From contig DFDG01000148.1 in the NCBI GenBank assembly GCA_002367815.1, forward strand, positions 20,914 to 33,785: a DNA stretch of 12,872 nucleotides, given 5' to 3'. This DNA comes from Opitutaceae bacterium UBA3033. GTDB lineage: Bacteria > Verrucomicrobiota > Verrucomicrobiia > Opitutales > Opitutaceae. Made by a program: the position numbers and the translations under genes. The stretch's first letter is position 1. Every line of letters begins with the position of its first letter. Of this stretch, positions 1-7,423 are shown piece by piece. The notes under the pieces are model-generated. The model was not told the DNA's origin. It ran no database searches and saw nothing but the letters and a program-made list of their open reading frames with translations.

Positions 1-227
1 GCGCAAACTTACGTTTGATTGTCTGCCTGATGTTTATCTGGGCATTTGTCTCCTTCGGCTGCTCGATCTTCTTTGTCGACGAGCTCGACCACTTTAAGAT
101 CGGTGGATTTAAACTCGGTTTTTGGATGGCCCAACAAGGCTCGATCTACGTTTTCGTCTGTTTGATTGCCTTCTATGCTTGGCGCATGAAGCAACTCGAT
201 AAAAAGTTTCACGTGCAAGAAGACTGA
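1..227 (+). CDS. DUF4212 small subunit of sodium:solute symporter (5' end cut by window)
   Basis: The reading frame is open from the first bases of the window (frame starting at base 3) to the TGA at 225-227, so the start lies to the left of the window; a TTG at 15 would be an artificial start. The visible part has two hydrophobic segments joined by a short loop with the family signature VDEL, then GFKLGFWMAQQGSIYVF, and ends in a charged tail (WRMKQLDKKF). This pattern is characteristic of DUF4212 proteins of about 80-100 residues, which are nearly always encoded directly before a VC_2705-type sodium:solute symporter, as here with a 42-base gap. It is thought to be an accessory membrane subunit of that transporter; its exact role is not established. 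Identification is by recognition of the motif pattern plus context. Confidence 0.88.
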   Translation, partial: ANLRLIVCLMFIWAFVSFGCSIFFVDELDHFKIGGFKLGFWMAQQGSIYVFVCLIAFYAWRMKQLDKKFHVQED

Positions 228-269
228 CGATTAACGTCAGCCCCCAGCAACCCACCCCATCGCCCCAAT

Positions 270-2024
270 ATGACCGCTCAGCATTGGACCTTTCTCATCG
301 TAGGTCTCTCCTTCGCTCTCTATCTTTATATCGCCTACCGGTCACGAGCCAGCACCACGAGCGAATTTTACGTCTCCGGCTCCTCGGTGCATCCGGTGCA
401 CAATGGTATGGCTACCGCGGCCGATTGGATGAGCGCAGCCTCATTTATTTCGATGGCTGGATTGATTTCTTTCATGGGACGAGATGGTGGCGTATACTTG
501 ATGGGCTGGACGGGTGGTTACGTTTTACTCGCACTATTGCTTGCCCCTTATCTGAGGAAATTTGGGAAATTTACGGTGCCGAATTTCGTAGGCGACCGTT
601 ACTATTCACAGTTCGCCCGGGTGGTGGCCGTGCTCTGTGCAATCATGATTTCTTTCACCTATGTCGCTGGCCAAATGCGCGGTGTAGGCATCGTCTTCTC
701 CCGTTTTCTGGAAGTGGACATCAATACTGGCGTTTTAATCGGCACTTTCATCGTATTTTGTTATGCGGTTCTGGGCGGAATGAAGGGCATTACCTATACC
801 CAAGTTGCACAATATTGTGTGCTGATTTTTGCCTACCTCGTGCCGGCCATCTTTATCTCCATCTTGATGACTGGAAACGCAGTGCCGCAAATTGGTTTTG
901 GGTCAACCCTGAGCGATGGTAGCGGAATCAATCTGCTCGATAAATTGGATGGCCTCAGCACCGAGCTTGGCTTCGCGGCTTATACTTCTGGCGTGAGACC
1001 AACCATCGATGTCGCCGCCATTACTTTTGCTTTGATGGTTGGAACCGCAGGCCTGCCCCACGTAATTGTCCGCTTTTACACCGTGCCTAGCGTGAAAGCC
1101 GCTCGCTCCTCCGCTTTCTGGGCCATCCTGTTTATCGCCATTCTCTACAGCACCGCTCCCGCCATTGCTGCTTTTGCCCGCACCAACTTGTTGAGCACTA
1201 TCAACAATGTGACCTACAGCGAGGTTCCTGAATGGTTCTCCAACTGGGAGAAAACCGGTCTGGTTAGCTTCAACGATAAAAACGGCGACGGTCGCATCCA
1301 ATATTATAACGACCATAACACTGACCCCACCTTTCTGGCCAAGGCCAATGCCGCGGGATGGAAAGGCAATGAACTCGTCATCGATCGTGACATCATGGTG
1401 TTGGCCAATCCGGAGATTGCGCAACTGCCCAATTGGGTGATTGGTTTGGTCGCCGCAGGTGCATTGGCCGCCGCCCTTTCGACCGCCGCCGGATTGCTAT
1501 TGGTTATCTCCACCGCAGTGGCACATGATTTCGTGAAATGTTGGGTAAAACCTGACATCACAGAAAAAGGAGAACTCACCTGCGCTCGTTTCGCGGCAGG
1601 CGCCGCCGTGGTTGTGGCAGCTTACTTCGGCATCAATCCACCCGGTTTCGTCGCACAAGTAGTCGCCTTTGCCTTCGGGTTAGCGGCTGCGTCTTTTTTC
1701 CCTGCCATCATTATGGGCATTTTTCAGAAGCGCATGAACCGCGAAGGCGCGGTTAGTGGCATGGTCGTGGGCATCGCTTTCACCGCCACCTATATTATTT
1801 GGTTCAAGTTCATTCACCCCGAGCAGAACAATGCAGAGCACTGGTGGTTTGGGATTTCTCCAGAGGGAATTGGATCAATGGGCATGCTGTTGAACGTCGC
1901 TGTCGCGCAAACCATCGCGAAATTCACGCCACCTCCGCCAGAAGATGTGCAACAGATCGTGGAACATATCCGTTTCCCCCGCGAGCTGCGCACCAAGGTA
2001 ATGTCGTTGGGCGTTACCCGGTGA
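270..2024 (+). CDS. Sodium:solute symporter, VC_2705 subfamily (acetate/carboxylate-type)
   Basis: A 584-residue inner-membrane protein of the SSS superfamily with about 13 predicted helices. The N-terminal part shows SEFYVSG, then MATAADWMSAASFISMAG and GWTGGYVLL, the conserved block of ActP-like symporters in helices 2-3, and later GLPHVIVRFYTVP and ALSTAAGLLLVISTAVAHD. Length and sequence fit the VC_2705 subfamily, and the DUF4212 partner just upstream supports this. Such systems are expected to import a small organic anion such as acetate with sodium, but the substrate cannot be read from sequence. Residues 336-347 (DKNGDGRI followed by QYYN) resemble an EF-hand calcium loop in an external loop before LPNWVIG. 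The ATG at 270 has no clear Shine-Dalgarno site. The last 11 bases overlap the convergent gpsA stop. No acetyl-CoA synthetase or regulator lies beside it in this window. Confidence 0.93.
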   Translation: MTAQHWTFLIVGLSFALYLYIAYRSRASTTSEFYVSGSSVHPVHNGMATAADWMSAASFISMAGLISFMGRDGGVYLMGWTGGYVLLALLLAPYLRKFGKFTVPNFVGDRYYSQFARVVAVLCAIMISFTYVAGQMRGVGIVFSRFLEVDINTGVLIGTFIVFCYAVLGGMKGITYTQVAQYCVLIFAYLVPAIFISILMTGNAVPQIGFGSTLSDGSGINLLDKLDGLSTELGFAAYTSGVRPTIDVAAITFALMVGTAGLPHVIVRFYTVPSVKAARSSAFWAILFIAILYSTAPAIAAFARTNLLSTINNVTYSEVPEWFSNWEKTGLVSFNDKNGDGRIQYYNDHNTDPTFLAKANAAGWKGNELVIDRDIMVLANPEIAQLPNWVIGLVAAGALAAALSTAAGLLLVISTAVAHDFVKCWVKPDITEKGELTCARFAAGAAVVVAAYFGINPPGFVAQVVAFAFGLAAASFFPAIIMGIFQKRMNREGAVSGMVVGIAFTATYIIWFKFIHPEQNNAEHWWFGISPEGIGSMGMLLNVAVAQTIAKFTPPPPEDVQQIVEHIRFPRELRTKVMSLGVTR

Positions 2025-3033
2025 ATGGAGTCAGCGTTTCACTCTTCAGTCCTCGATTCATCAGTGATTGAAGAGCCGCCGACGGCGCTTTGCCTTCAAA
2101 CAAAATGGCATGCATCTGTTGCAGTATCGGTGCCTCAATACCATTTTCAGCGCAGAGTCCGGCAAAAGACTGCGTTGTCATGTAGCCTTCGACCACAGTC
2201 TTGCGATTGGCAATGAGGTCCACCGCACGGGCACCGGCACCAATGCGTTCGCCAAATTTACGGTTCCGACTCCAACTCCCGTGGCAGGTGGCAACCAAAT
2301 CACCAAATCCACTCAAGCCATAGAATGTCTCGGGAAGCGCCCCCAAGCCCACGCCGACCCGCACCATTTCGGATAAAGCACGGGTCAATAATGCGGCTCG
2401 TGCGTTATCACCCAATTTGAGTCCATCGCAACAGCCCGCCGCGATGGCATAGATATTTTTCAAACATCCGCCCAATTCCGCACCGACCAGATCCTCACTG
2501 GTGTATACCCTTAACATCGGACTACTCAAAGCGGCCTGCACCTTGCGTAGGATGGATTCCGGCTGTTTGGATGCCATTACCATGGCGGCAGGTAATCGCC
2601 CGGCTACCTCCTCCGCATTGGTTGGGCCAGTCAACGAGCCCACGGCAAATCCCGGAAGCACTTCGGCTATTACTTCCGACGGTCGCTTGTGACTCCGCAA
2701 TTCCAATCCTTTTACGAGACTGAGCACCAAGCTGATGCCTCCTTGGGGAGTGACGTTATCAAGTAATCGGCCACAAGTCTCCCTAAGGGCCTGTGATGGG
2801 CAGGCCAACAACACAACTTCTGCATCCCGAAGACTCGGCCTCAAGTCGGCCGTAATATGCAAATTTTCCGGCAGGGAAACCCCGGGCAAGTAATCCACGT
2901 TCTCCTTCGCACTCAATAATTCAGCGGCATGTTTCGCTCTGCGCGGCGATAGAGTTACGTGATGGCCCGCGCGCGCCAGATGCACGGCAAAAGCCGTGCC
3001 CCATGCCCCTGCGCCCATGACCACAAAATTCAT
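2014..3033 (-). CDS. gpsA: Glycerol-3-phosphate dehydrogenase [NAD(P)+]
   Basis: A cytoplasmic enzyme that reduces dihydroxyacetone phosphate to sn-glycerol 3-phosphate, the backbone of phospholipids. The 339-residue length is normal for GpsA. The N-terminal Rossmann motif GAGAWG is at residues 7-12, a conserved VKG lysine is at 109, GPTNAEEVA sits at about 136-144, the general base lysine is K192 in LKNIYAIAAG, and the substrate-binding block is LSGFGDLVATC at 240-250 followed by SRNRKFG at 255-261. All key residues seem present. The ATG at 3033 places the glycine motif at the usual distance from the N-terminus; upstream is only a weak purine stretch (AAGAGA). The gene stands alone on its strand and its stop overlaps the convergent symporter by 11 bases, so no separate terminator space exists. 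Confidence 0.96.
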   Translation of the reverse strand: MNFVVMGAGAWGTAFAVHLARAGHHVTLSPRRAKHAAELLSAKENVDYLPGVSLPENLHITADLRPSLRDAEVVLLACPSQALRETCGRLLDNVTPQGGISLVLSLVKGLELRSHKRPSEVIAEVLPGFAVGSLTGPTNAEEVAGRLPAAMVMASKQPESILRKVQAALSSPMLRVYTSEDLVGAELGGCLKNIYAIAAGCCDGLKLGDNARAALLTRALSEMVRVGVGLGALPETFYGLSGFGDLVATCHGSWSRNRKFGERIGAGARAVDLIANRKTVVEGYMTTQSFAGLCAENGIEAPILQQMHAILFEGKAPSAALQSLMNRGLKSETLTPFTG

Positions 3034-3152
3034 ATCATCTCTTAATCATGTATTGGGTCGCTCGGCACGGATTTTTTTCGTCCAAATAGAATCGCATCAA
3101 CCAGCGATTCAAAAGGAATGCAGAAATCTTTTCGTTGGTCGCCATCCGATCG

Positions 3153-3169
3153 AATGTTTCGCGAACATT
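3153..3169. promoter_or_regulatory. Inverted repeat AATGTT-N5-AACATT upstream of gpsA
   Basis: Perfect 6-base arms (3153-3158 and 3164-3169) flank the spacer TCGCG. It lies 120 bases upstream of the gpsA start, a plausible operator position, but with no identified regulator. Its arm spacing differs by one base from the TGTTC-N4-GAACA LexA box known for Verrucomicrobia, so it is not called a LexA site. A looser symmetric motif (TTAG-N6-CTAA) follows at 3172-3185. Confidence 0.3.
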
Positions 3170-3685
3170 AATTAGCTCGAACTAACTGTCTTTAACCAAC
3201 ACCTCCGCCGCATTGGCCGTGTATTGTAAAGGTTGACCATCGAATGACCAAGACTCCCTGCACTTATCAGCGCAATCAACTCACACCCGGCAACTTCCCA
3301 CAGCTATCGGCTTTGCGCAAAACAATCCGGGTCTCGCAGATTGGCCCAACGACATCTGCCTCAACCCGCGACAGGAGGTGTCTCGATACAATCGCACAAT
3401 TTGATGGAAATCGGTAGACGCCGCGAAGCTCACGAGGTCATGCAAGGTCGCTTGGGAAAAATAATGTTAAAAACGTCCTCATTGGCGAGATTGACCTTGA
3501 AAAACCCGTTCCAAATTTTGCCAATTAAAGCTGTGTTTCGCGCCCTCAAAAATTTCCTTCACCGCCCCGCTATTCGGATGGGTATGGCAAGGGATGCCCG
3601 TGGTCCACTGCGCGATCCGCGTTTTGTGAGCTTTATGGCTCAAAACAACCGCACAAAACTGGATACTAATTTTCATGATGCTGTC

Positions 3686-3787
3686 ATGAACGGGCGCCGG
3701 TTGCTGCGCCACGGTTTGGTCATACTGGTAGTGGTTGGCTGCACTTGGGTCGTAATCGAGAGCGCCAAGGCACTCTCGGTGTTTTAG
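3686..3787 (+). CDS. Possible 33-residue single-span membrane protein
   Basis: An ATG-started frame of 33 codons with a basic N-terminus (NGRRLLRHG), one clear hydrophobic helix (LVILVVVGCTWVVI) and a short tail ending in ALSVF. It is the 3' end of a longer plus-strand open frame (3248-3787), whose N-terminal part is basic and unlike a recognised family; in-frame ATG at 3404 would give 127 residues. It precedes the LEA-type lipoprotein gene by 62 bases on the same strand, so it could be co-transcribed. No Shine-Dalgarno site is visible. It may equally be a chance frame: the complementary strand is also largely open here. No function is proposed. Confidence 0.25.
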   Translation: MNGRRLLRHGLVILVVVGCTWVVIESAKALSVF

Positions 3788-3849
3788 TTTTAACCACGCC
3801 CCTTACAAGCAGTCTTGCGGTCGCCGCTCAGCTTAGTTCTGATGATTCC

Positions 3850-4329
3850 ATGACATCTGCTCGTTTCTTAATCACTATCGCCCTGTTTTTTGGTATATTT
3901 CTGGCTGGTTGCCAGACGACTTCCAAGGTGGGTGAAATCACTGTGATCATTGTTGATATCAAACCCGCCGGCAGTTCGCTTTTTGAATCTCGCGCGATTG
4001 CGACTCTGCGTTTTATCAATGAAAATTTGGTGCCGGCGGCATTTTCTGAATCCACCCACAAACTGTATCTTAACGGCACCTATGTCGGTAAGGCGGTCAG
4101 TAATCAGGCCATAGGCCTCGCCCCTACCAGCACAACAACCCAGGAAGTTGCCGTATTTTTCGAAAATCTGCAGTTGATCAAACAACTGTCCAACCTTGGA
4201 CAAAACAGTGTCGTGAGCTACCGATTGAGCAGTGTGCTCTTCTACCAGCAGGGCGACGAAAAAGAGCAGCTCAAAGCAGAATCAAATGGCAGCATCGATC
4301 TGGCTCCATTGTTAAACATGGCGCATTAA
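3850..4329 (+). CDS. LEA type 2 (WHy-like) family lipoprotein
   Basis: A 159-residue predicted lipoprotein. The N-terminus is a classic type II signal peptide: short basic start, hydrophobic stretch LITIALFFGIF and lipobox LAGC with the acylated cysteine at residue 21. An upstream in-frame start at 3745 would add 35 residues before the signal peptide, so the ATG at 3850 is chosen. The mature part reads as a beta-rich LEA14/WHy-type domain: IVDIKPAGSSLFESRA, then LRFINENLVPAAFSES and LYLNGTYVG, matching the pattern 'hydrophobic strand, N-N/E-N turn, strand, LNG.x.G' of bacterial LEA type 2 proteins. These are envelope proteins tied loosely to stress tolerance; the molecular role is unknown. 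The gene runs into the arm of the terminator hairpin at 4331-4360. Family call is by motif pattern and moderately sure. Confidence 0.75.
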   Translation: MTSARFLITIALFFGIFLAGCQTTSKVGEITVIIVDIKPAGSSLFESRAIATLRFINENLVPAAFSESTHKLYLNGTYVGKAVSNQAIGLAPTSTTTQEVAVFFENLQLIKQLSNLGQNSVVSYRLSSVLFYQQGDEKEQLKAESNGSIDLAPLLNMAH

Positions 4330-4360
4330 AAAGCGGTCTCCACCATTGTAGAGACCGCTT
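4328..4360 (-). terminator. Rho-independent terminator of the sdh-side transcript
   Basis: Perfect 10-base stem AAGCGGTCTC (4331-4340) with GAGACCGCTT (4351-4360) and a 10-base loop. Read on the minus strand, the stem is followed directly by a run of T residues (complement of 4328-4332), so it terminates transcripts from the small ORF at 4381-4572 and, as no other terminator is seen, from sdhCAB. On the plus strand it lies just after the lipoprotein stop but lacks a T-run. Confidence 0.85.
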
Positions 4361-4380
4361 CCAGTGCTGGCCGATGGAGA

Positions 4381-4572
4381 TCAAACCATCCGCCCAAATA
4401 TATTTGTGCGGGTTGACGCATAATCGTTGCAGGCCAAACCGAGAAAGCCGACTGCGGTGACCAGCGCAAATGTGCCGATCAACCCTGCACCGAGGCTCAA
4501 ATCGGTTAATCCGCTGATGAAGATAAAGCCAAAGTAAAAATTGGTTTTCATGGTAGGAGTGGGTGTTGCCAT
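4381..4572 (-). CDS. Small two-helix membrane protein downstream of sdhB
   Basis: A 63-residue ORF starting at MATPTPT. It has two hydrophobic segments, roughly residues 12-22 (FYFGFIFISGL) and 27-48 (ending in VGFLGLAC), joined by a short TDLS turn, and a polar tail (NDYASTRTN, FGRMV). Other starts are possible: ATG at 4551 (56 residues) or an upstream ATG at 4632 (83 residues, a less natural arginine-rich leader). None has a good Shine-Dalgarno site. It lies 98 bases after the sdhB stop on the same strand and 20 bases before the first strong terminator, so it is likely part of the sdh transcript. I do not recognise a family; a link to the succinate dehydrogenase is only suggested by position. 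Confidence 0.5.
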   Translation of the reverse strand: MATPTPTMKTNFYFGFIFISGLTDLSLGAGLIGTFALVTAVGFLGLACNDYASTRTNIFGRMV

Positions 4573-4670
4573 GAGAACACCGGTAAGGGTCTGGAAGTTA
4601 CAAATCTTCCAACGGCCCACCCGCCTTTCCATTTTTCGCAGCTACTGTCGCCTCTAGTAACTAAACCACC

Positions 4671-5477
4671 TCAGGCATCGCCACCAGAATTCGATTTCAT
4701 TTTGAAGGCATTATGAAATGACGCCTTCAAGTAATCTCGATTCATCCGCGCGATAAAATCATGGGAAATGAGTTTGGGGCATGCCGCACTGCATTCGTAT
4801 TGATTTGTGCAGTTGCCAAACCCGGCCTCATCCATCGTCTGCACCATGGCCAGCACGCGCGATTCACGTTCGGGTTGCCCTTGAGGCATTAATCCAAGAT
4901 GCGATACCTTGGCCGCTACAAAAAGCATCGCACTGGAGTTTTTACAGGCCGCCACACACGCCCCGCATCCGATACAAGCGGCCGCATCCATGGCGAGATC
5001 TGCGTCTGCCTTGGGGACTGGAATTGAATTTGCATCCGGAGCTGCCCCCGTGCGAACCGTGATGTAACCCCCAGCTTGTTGAATTTTATCAAACGCACTC
5101 CGATCAGTCACCAGATCCTTGACTAAAGGGAATGCCGCGGCCCGAAACGGCTCAACTGTGATCACATCACCATCCTTGAAACTGCGCATGTAAAGCTGAC
5201 AAGTGGCAATACCATGCCCCGGCCCATGCGGTTTGCCATTAATCGTGCAAGAGCAAGTGCCACAGATGCCCTCGCGGCAATCATGGGCAAAGGCAATCGG
5301 CTCCTCACTTTGCACCGTCAATTCGTCATTGACCACGTCGAGCATTTCCAAAAACGACATGCTGGGACTGAGATTCTGCGCTGGGTATTCTTTGAATTGG
5401 CCCGATTGCGCCGGACCCGCTTGTCGCCATACCCGGAGAGTTACGTTAAGATTCTTTGAGCTGTTTTCGGCAACCAT
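4671..5477 (-). CDS. sdhB: Succinate dehydrogenase/fumarate reductase iron-sulfur subunit
   Basis: The electron-transfer subunit of complex II, which carries electrons from the flavin in SdhA to quinone through three iron-sulfur clusters. The 268 residues show all cysteine sets: C67, C72, C75 and C93 for [2Fe-2S] in DCREGICGTCSC plus ATC; C168, C171 and C174 in CIGCGACVAACK for [4Fe-4S]; and C223, C229 and C233 in CTNQYECSAACPK for the third cluster, with C178 completing the pattern. The sequence is of the Bacteroidota/Chlamydiota-like type. The start ATG at 5477 follows the sdhA stop by 18 bases, with a GAGG ten bases before it, one of the few plausible ribosome sites here. It is the third gene of sdhCAB. 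Confidence 0.97.
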   Translation of the reverse strand: MVAENSSKNLNVTLRVWRQAGPAQSGQFKEYPAQNLSPSMSFLEMLDVVNDELTVQSEEPIAFAHDCREGICGTCSCTINGKPHGPGHGIATCQLYMRSFKDGDVITVEPFRAAAFPLVKDLVTDRSAFDKIQQAGGYITVRTGAAPDANSIPVPKADADLAMDAAACIGCGACVAACKNSSAMLFVAAKVSHLGLMPQGQPERESRVLAMVQTMDEAGFGNCTNQYECSAACPKLISHDFIARMNRDYLKASFHNAFKMKSNSGGDA

Positions 5478-5495
5478 GTTGGATAATCCTCGAGG

Positions 5496-7418
5496 TTATT
5501 TGTAGGAGCGCACGCTCATCTTCACATTCTCATAATTGAGCGGCTCGACATTGCGAAGTGGATCCTTGCCTTCACCTTGATATTCCCAAGCTGCGGCGTG
5601 TGAAAAATTATCATCGTCACGTTTACATTCGCCATCCGGATGTTGGTATTCCTCGCGGAAATGGCCGCCGCAACTTTCCTCCCGGGTAAGGGCATCCCGG
5701 CACATGAGTTCACCCAATTCGATAAAGTCCGCGACCCGGCCGGCATTTTCCAAGGCTTGGTTGAGCGTTGCACCGGAACCGGGCACATTGACGTTTTGCC
5801 AAAACTCTTCCCGCAGGGCCGGTATTTCCTTGAGCGCTTCCCGGAGGCCTTCGGCGGTTCGGGCCATGCCGCAATATTTCCACATAATCCGGCCAAGTCG
5901 TTTATGAAAATGACTGACCGGTAGCTTTCCTTTGTTCTCGAGCAACCGTTTGGTCATCCCGGTTACATTCTCTTCTGCTTGGACAAATTCGGGAGCATCC
6001 GTCGAAGGTCGGGAGCCCGGTTTCTGTTGCGCGAGGTAATCACTAATTGTGTATGGAATTACAAAATAACCATCCGCCAGGCCTTGCATGAGCGCAGAAG
6101 CTCCGAGCCGATTCGCCCCATGGTCAGAAAAATTAGCTTCACCGAGCACAAATAAACCAGGGATGTTGGACATCAAATTATAGTCCACCCATAGACCGCC
6201 CATAGTGTAATGCACCGCTGGGAAGATACGCATGGGAGCTTTGTAAGCATTCTCTGCGGTGATTTCGTGATAGATATCAAACAGATTGCCGTAGCGTTCG
6301 CGCACCGCGTCCTCGCCCAATCGATTGATTGCATCGGAGAAATCGAGATATACCCCCAAGCCGGATTCCCCCACGCCACGACCTTCGTCACACATCCGCA
6401 TGGCCGCGCGGGAAGAGACATCACGAGGGGCCAGATTGCCAAAGCTTGGATAAATTCGCTCAAGGTAATAATCACGATCACTCTCTGGTATATCCGCCGG
6501 GTTCTTCTTAGCGTCCGCGGCATTCTTTGGCACCCAAATACGCCCGTCATTGCGCAGCGATTCCGACATCAGAGTCAATTTAGACTGATAATCTCCGCTC
6601 ACCGGTATGCAGGTCGGATGAATCTGCGTATAACAAGGATTGGCAAAACAAGCGCCGCGCTTGTAAGCGCGCCAAATTGCGGTGGCATTGGATCCGCGCG
6701 CATAGGTGGAAAGATTGAACACGTTGCCATAGCCGCCGGTCGCCAAAATGACCGCGTCAGCACTGTGTCGCTGGATTTCGCCCGAAATAAGATCGCGCAC
6801 GATGATTCCCTTGGCATGGCCATCAACCACCACCAGATCGAGCATTTCGGATTGCGTATGCATTTCGATCGCACCGACACCGATCATTCGCGAAAGCGCA
6901 CTGTATGCCCCAAGCAAAAGTTGCTGTCCAGTCTGTCCCCGCGCATAGAACGTGCGGGAAACCTGTGCTCCACCGAATGAGCGATTAGCCAGCAGTCCGC
7001 CGTATTCACGCGCGAATGGCACTCCCTGCGCCGCACACTGATCGATAATATTGACCGAAACTTCAGCCAGCCGATGCACGTTGGCTTCACGCGAACGATA
7101 GTCACCTCCTTTAACCGTATCATAGAACAACCGGTAAACACTGTCGCCGTCGTTTTGATAATTCTTGGCCGCGTTGATGCCCCCTTGAGCGGCAATCGAG
7201 TGCGCCCGACGTGGACTGTCGTGAAAAACGAAATTTTTAACTTTGTAACCAAGCTCTGCGAGGGTGGCGGCGGAAGATGATCCGGCCAGACCGGCCCCGA
7301 CTACTATAACCTCGTATTTCCGCTTGTTGGCGGGGTTGACGAGCTTCATGTCCATCTTGTGCTTGCGCCATTTTTCGGCGAGCGGACCGGAAGGAATCTT
7401 GGAATCGAGTTGAGCCAT
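5496..7418 (-). CDS. sdhA: Succinate dehydrogenase/fumarate reductase flavoprotein subunit
   Basis: The catalytic subunit of complex II (succinate to fumarate), a peripheral protein on the cytoplasmic face. The frame stays open upstream to 7571, but the ATG at 7418 is chosen: it lies 5 bases after the sdhC stop and gives a normal 640 residues. The FAD-binding GAGLAG is at residues 41-46; HSIAAQGG at 73-80 holds the histidine that binds FAD covalently; REYGGLLANRSFGG at 137-150, the catalytic arginine region PRDVSSRA at 331-338, HYTMGG at 403-408 and FSDHGANRLGASAL at 430-443 complete the active site and FAD pocket. The C-terminal domain is full length and ends in VRSYK. The long N-terminal leader before GAGLAG is normal for the non-classical SdhA group. 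Confidence 0.97.
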   Translation of the reverse strand: MAQLDSKIPSGPLAEKWRKHKMDMKLVNPANKRKYEVIVVGAGLAGSSSAATLAELGYKVKNFVFHDSPRRAHSIAAQGGINAAKNYQNDGDSVYRLFYDTVKGGDYRSREANVHRLAEVSVNIIDQCAAQGVPFAREYGGLLANRSFGGAQVSRTFYARGQTGQQLLLGAYSALSRMIGVGAIEMHTQSEMLDLVVVDGHAKGIIVRDLISGEIQRHSADAVILATGGYGNVFNLSTYARGSNATAIWRAYKRGACFANPCYTQIHPTCIPVSGDYQSKLTLMSESLRNDGRIWVPKNAADAKKNPADIPESDRDYYLERIYPSFGNLAPRDVSSRAAMRMCDEGRGVGESGLGVYLDFSDAINRLGEDAVRERYGNLFDIYHEITAENAYKAPMRIFPAVHYTMGGLWVDYNLMSNIPGLFVLGEANFSDHGANRLGASALMQGLADGYFVIPYTISDYLAQQKPGSRPSTDAPEFVQAEENVTGMTKRLLENKGKLPVSHFHKRLGRIMWKYCGMARTAEGLREALKEIPALREEFWQNVNVPGSGATLNQALENAGRVADFIELGELMCRDALTREESCGGHFREEYQHPDGECKRDDDNFSHAAAWEYQGEGKDPLRNVEPLNYENVKMSVRSYK

Positions 7419-7423
7419 GGAAC

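Larger units (their letters stand above)
3034..3849. other. Gene-poor stretch with palindrome and two-strand open frames
   Basis: About 800 bases between gpsA and the lipoprotein gene hold no convincingly recognised gene. On the plus strand a frame is open from 3248 to the TAG at 3785-3787. The codon-aligned minus frame is also largely open from about 3803 down to a TAG at 3182-3184, broken only by TGA at 3479-3481, TAA at 3467-3469 and TGA at 3281-3283. Fragments in that minus frame, such as GAVKEIFEGAKHSFNWQNLE and the tail SFDGQPLQYTANAAEVLVKD, look protein-like, so this could be a decayed gene or a copy of a degenerate repeat. I recognise no family on either strand. A 6-base-arm inverted repeat lies at 3153-3169 upstream of gpsA. 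Confidence 0.5.

Noticed and set aside
284..922. A 212-codon plus-strand open frame overlapping the symporter in another frame
   Set aside because: The symporter frame is full length with family motifs; the alternative is rich in Arg, Trp and Cys without any pattern.
903..1579. Minus-strand open frames opposite the symporter
   Set aside because: Low-complexity Gly/Ser/Ala-rich shadows of the conserved membrane gene, without domains or start signals.
3153..3169. A LexA (SOS) box upstream of gpsA
   Set aside because: The TGTT and AACA halves are five bases apart; the verrucomicrobial box TGTTC-N4-GAACA needs six, and gpsA is not an SOS gene.
3745..3849. Earlier start for the LEA lipoprotein at 3745
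   Set aside because: It would bury the lipobox signal peptide 35 residues inside the protein; the ATG at 3850 gives a normal lipoprotein.
6210..6980. A 256-codon plus-strand open frame inside sdhA
   Set aside because: It lies wholly antisense to sdhA, whose motifs are intact. The translation has no recognisable domain; long antisense frames are common opposite conserved genes.
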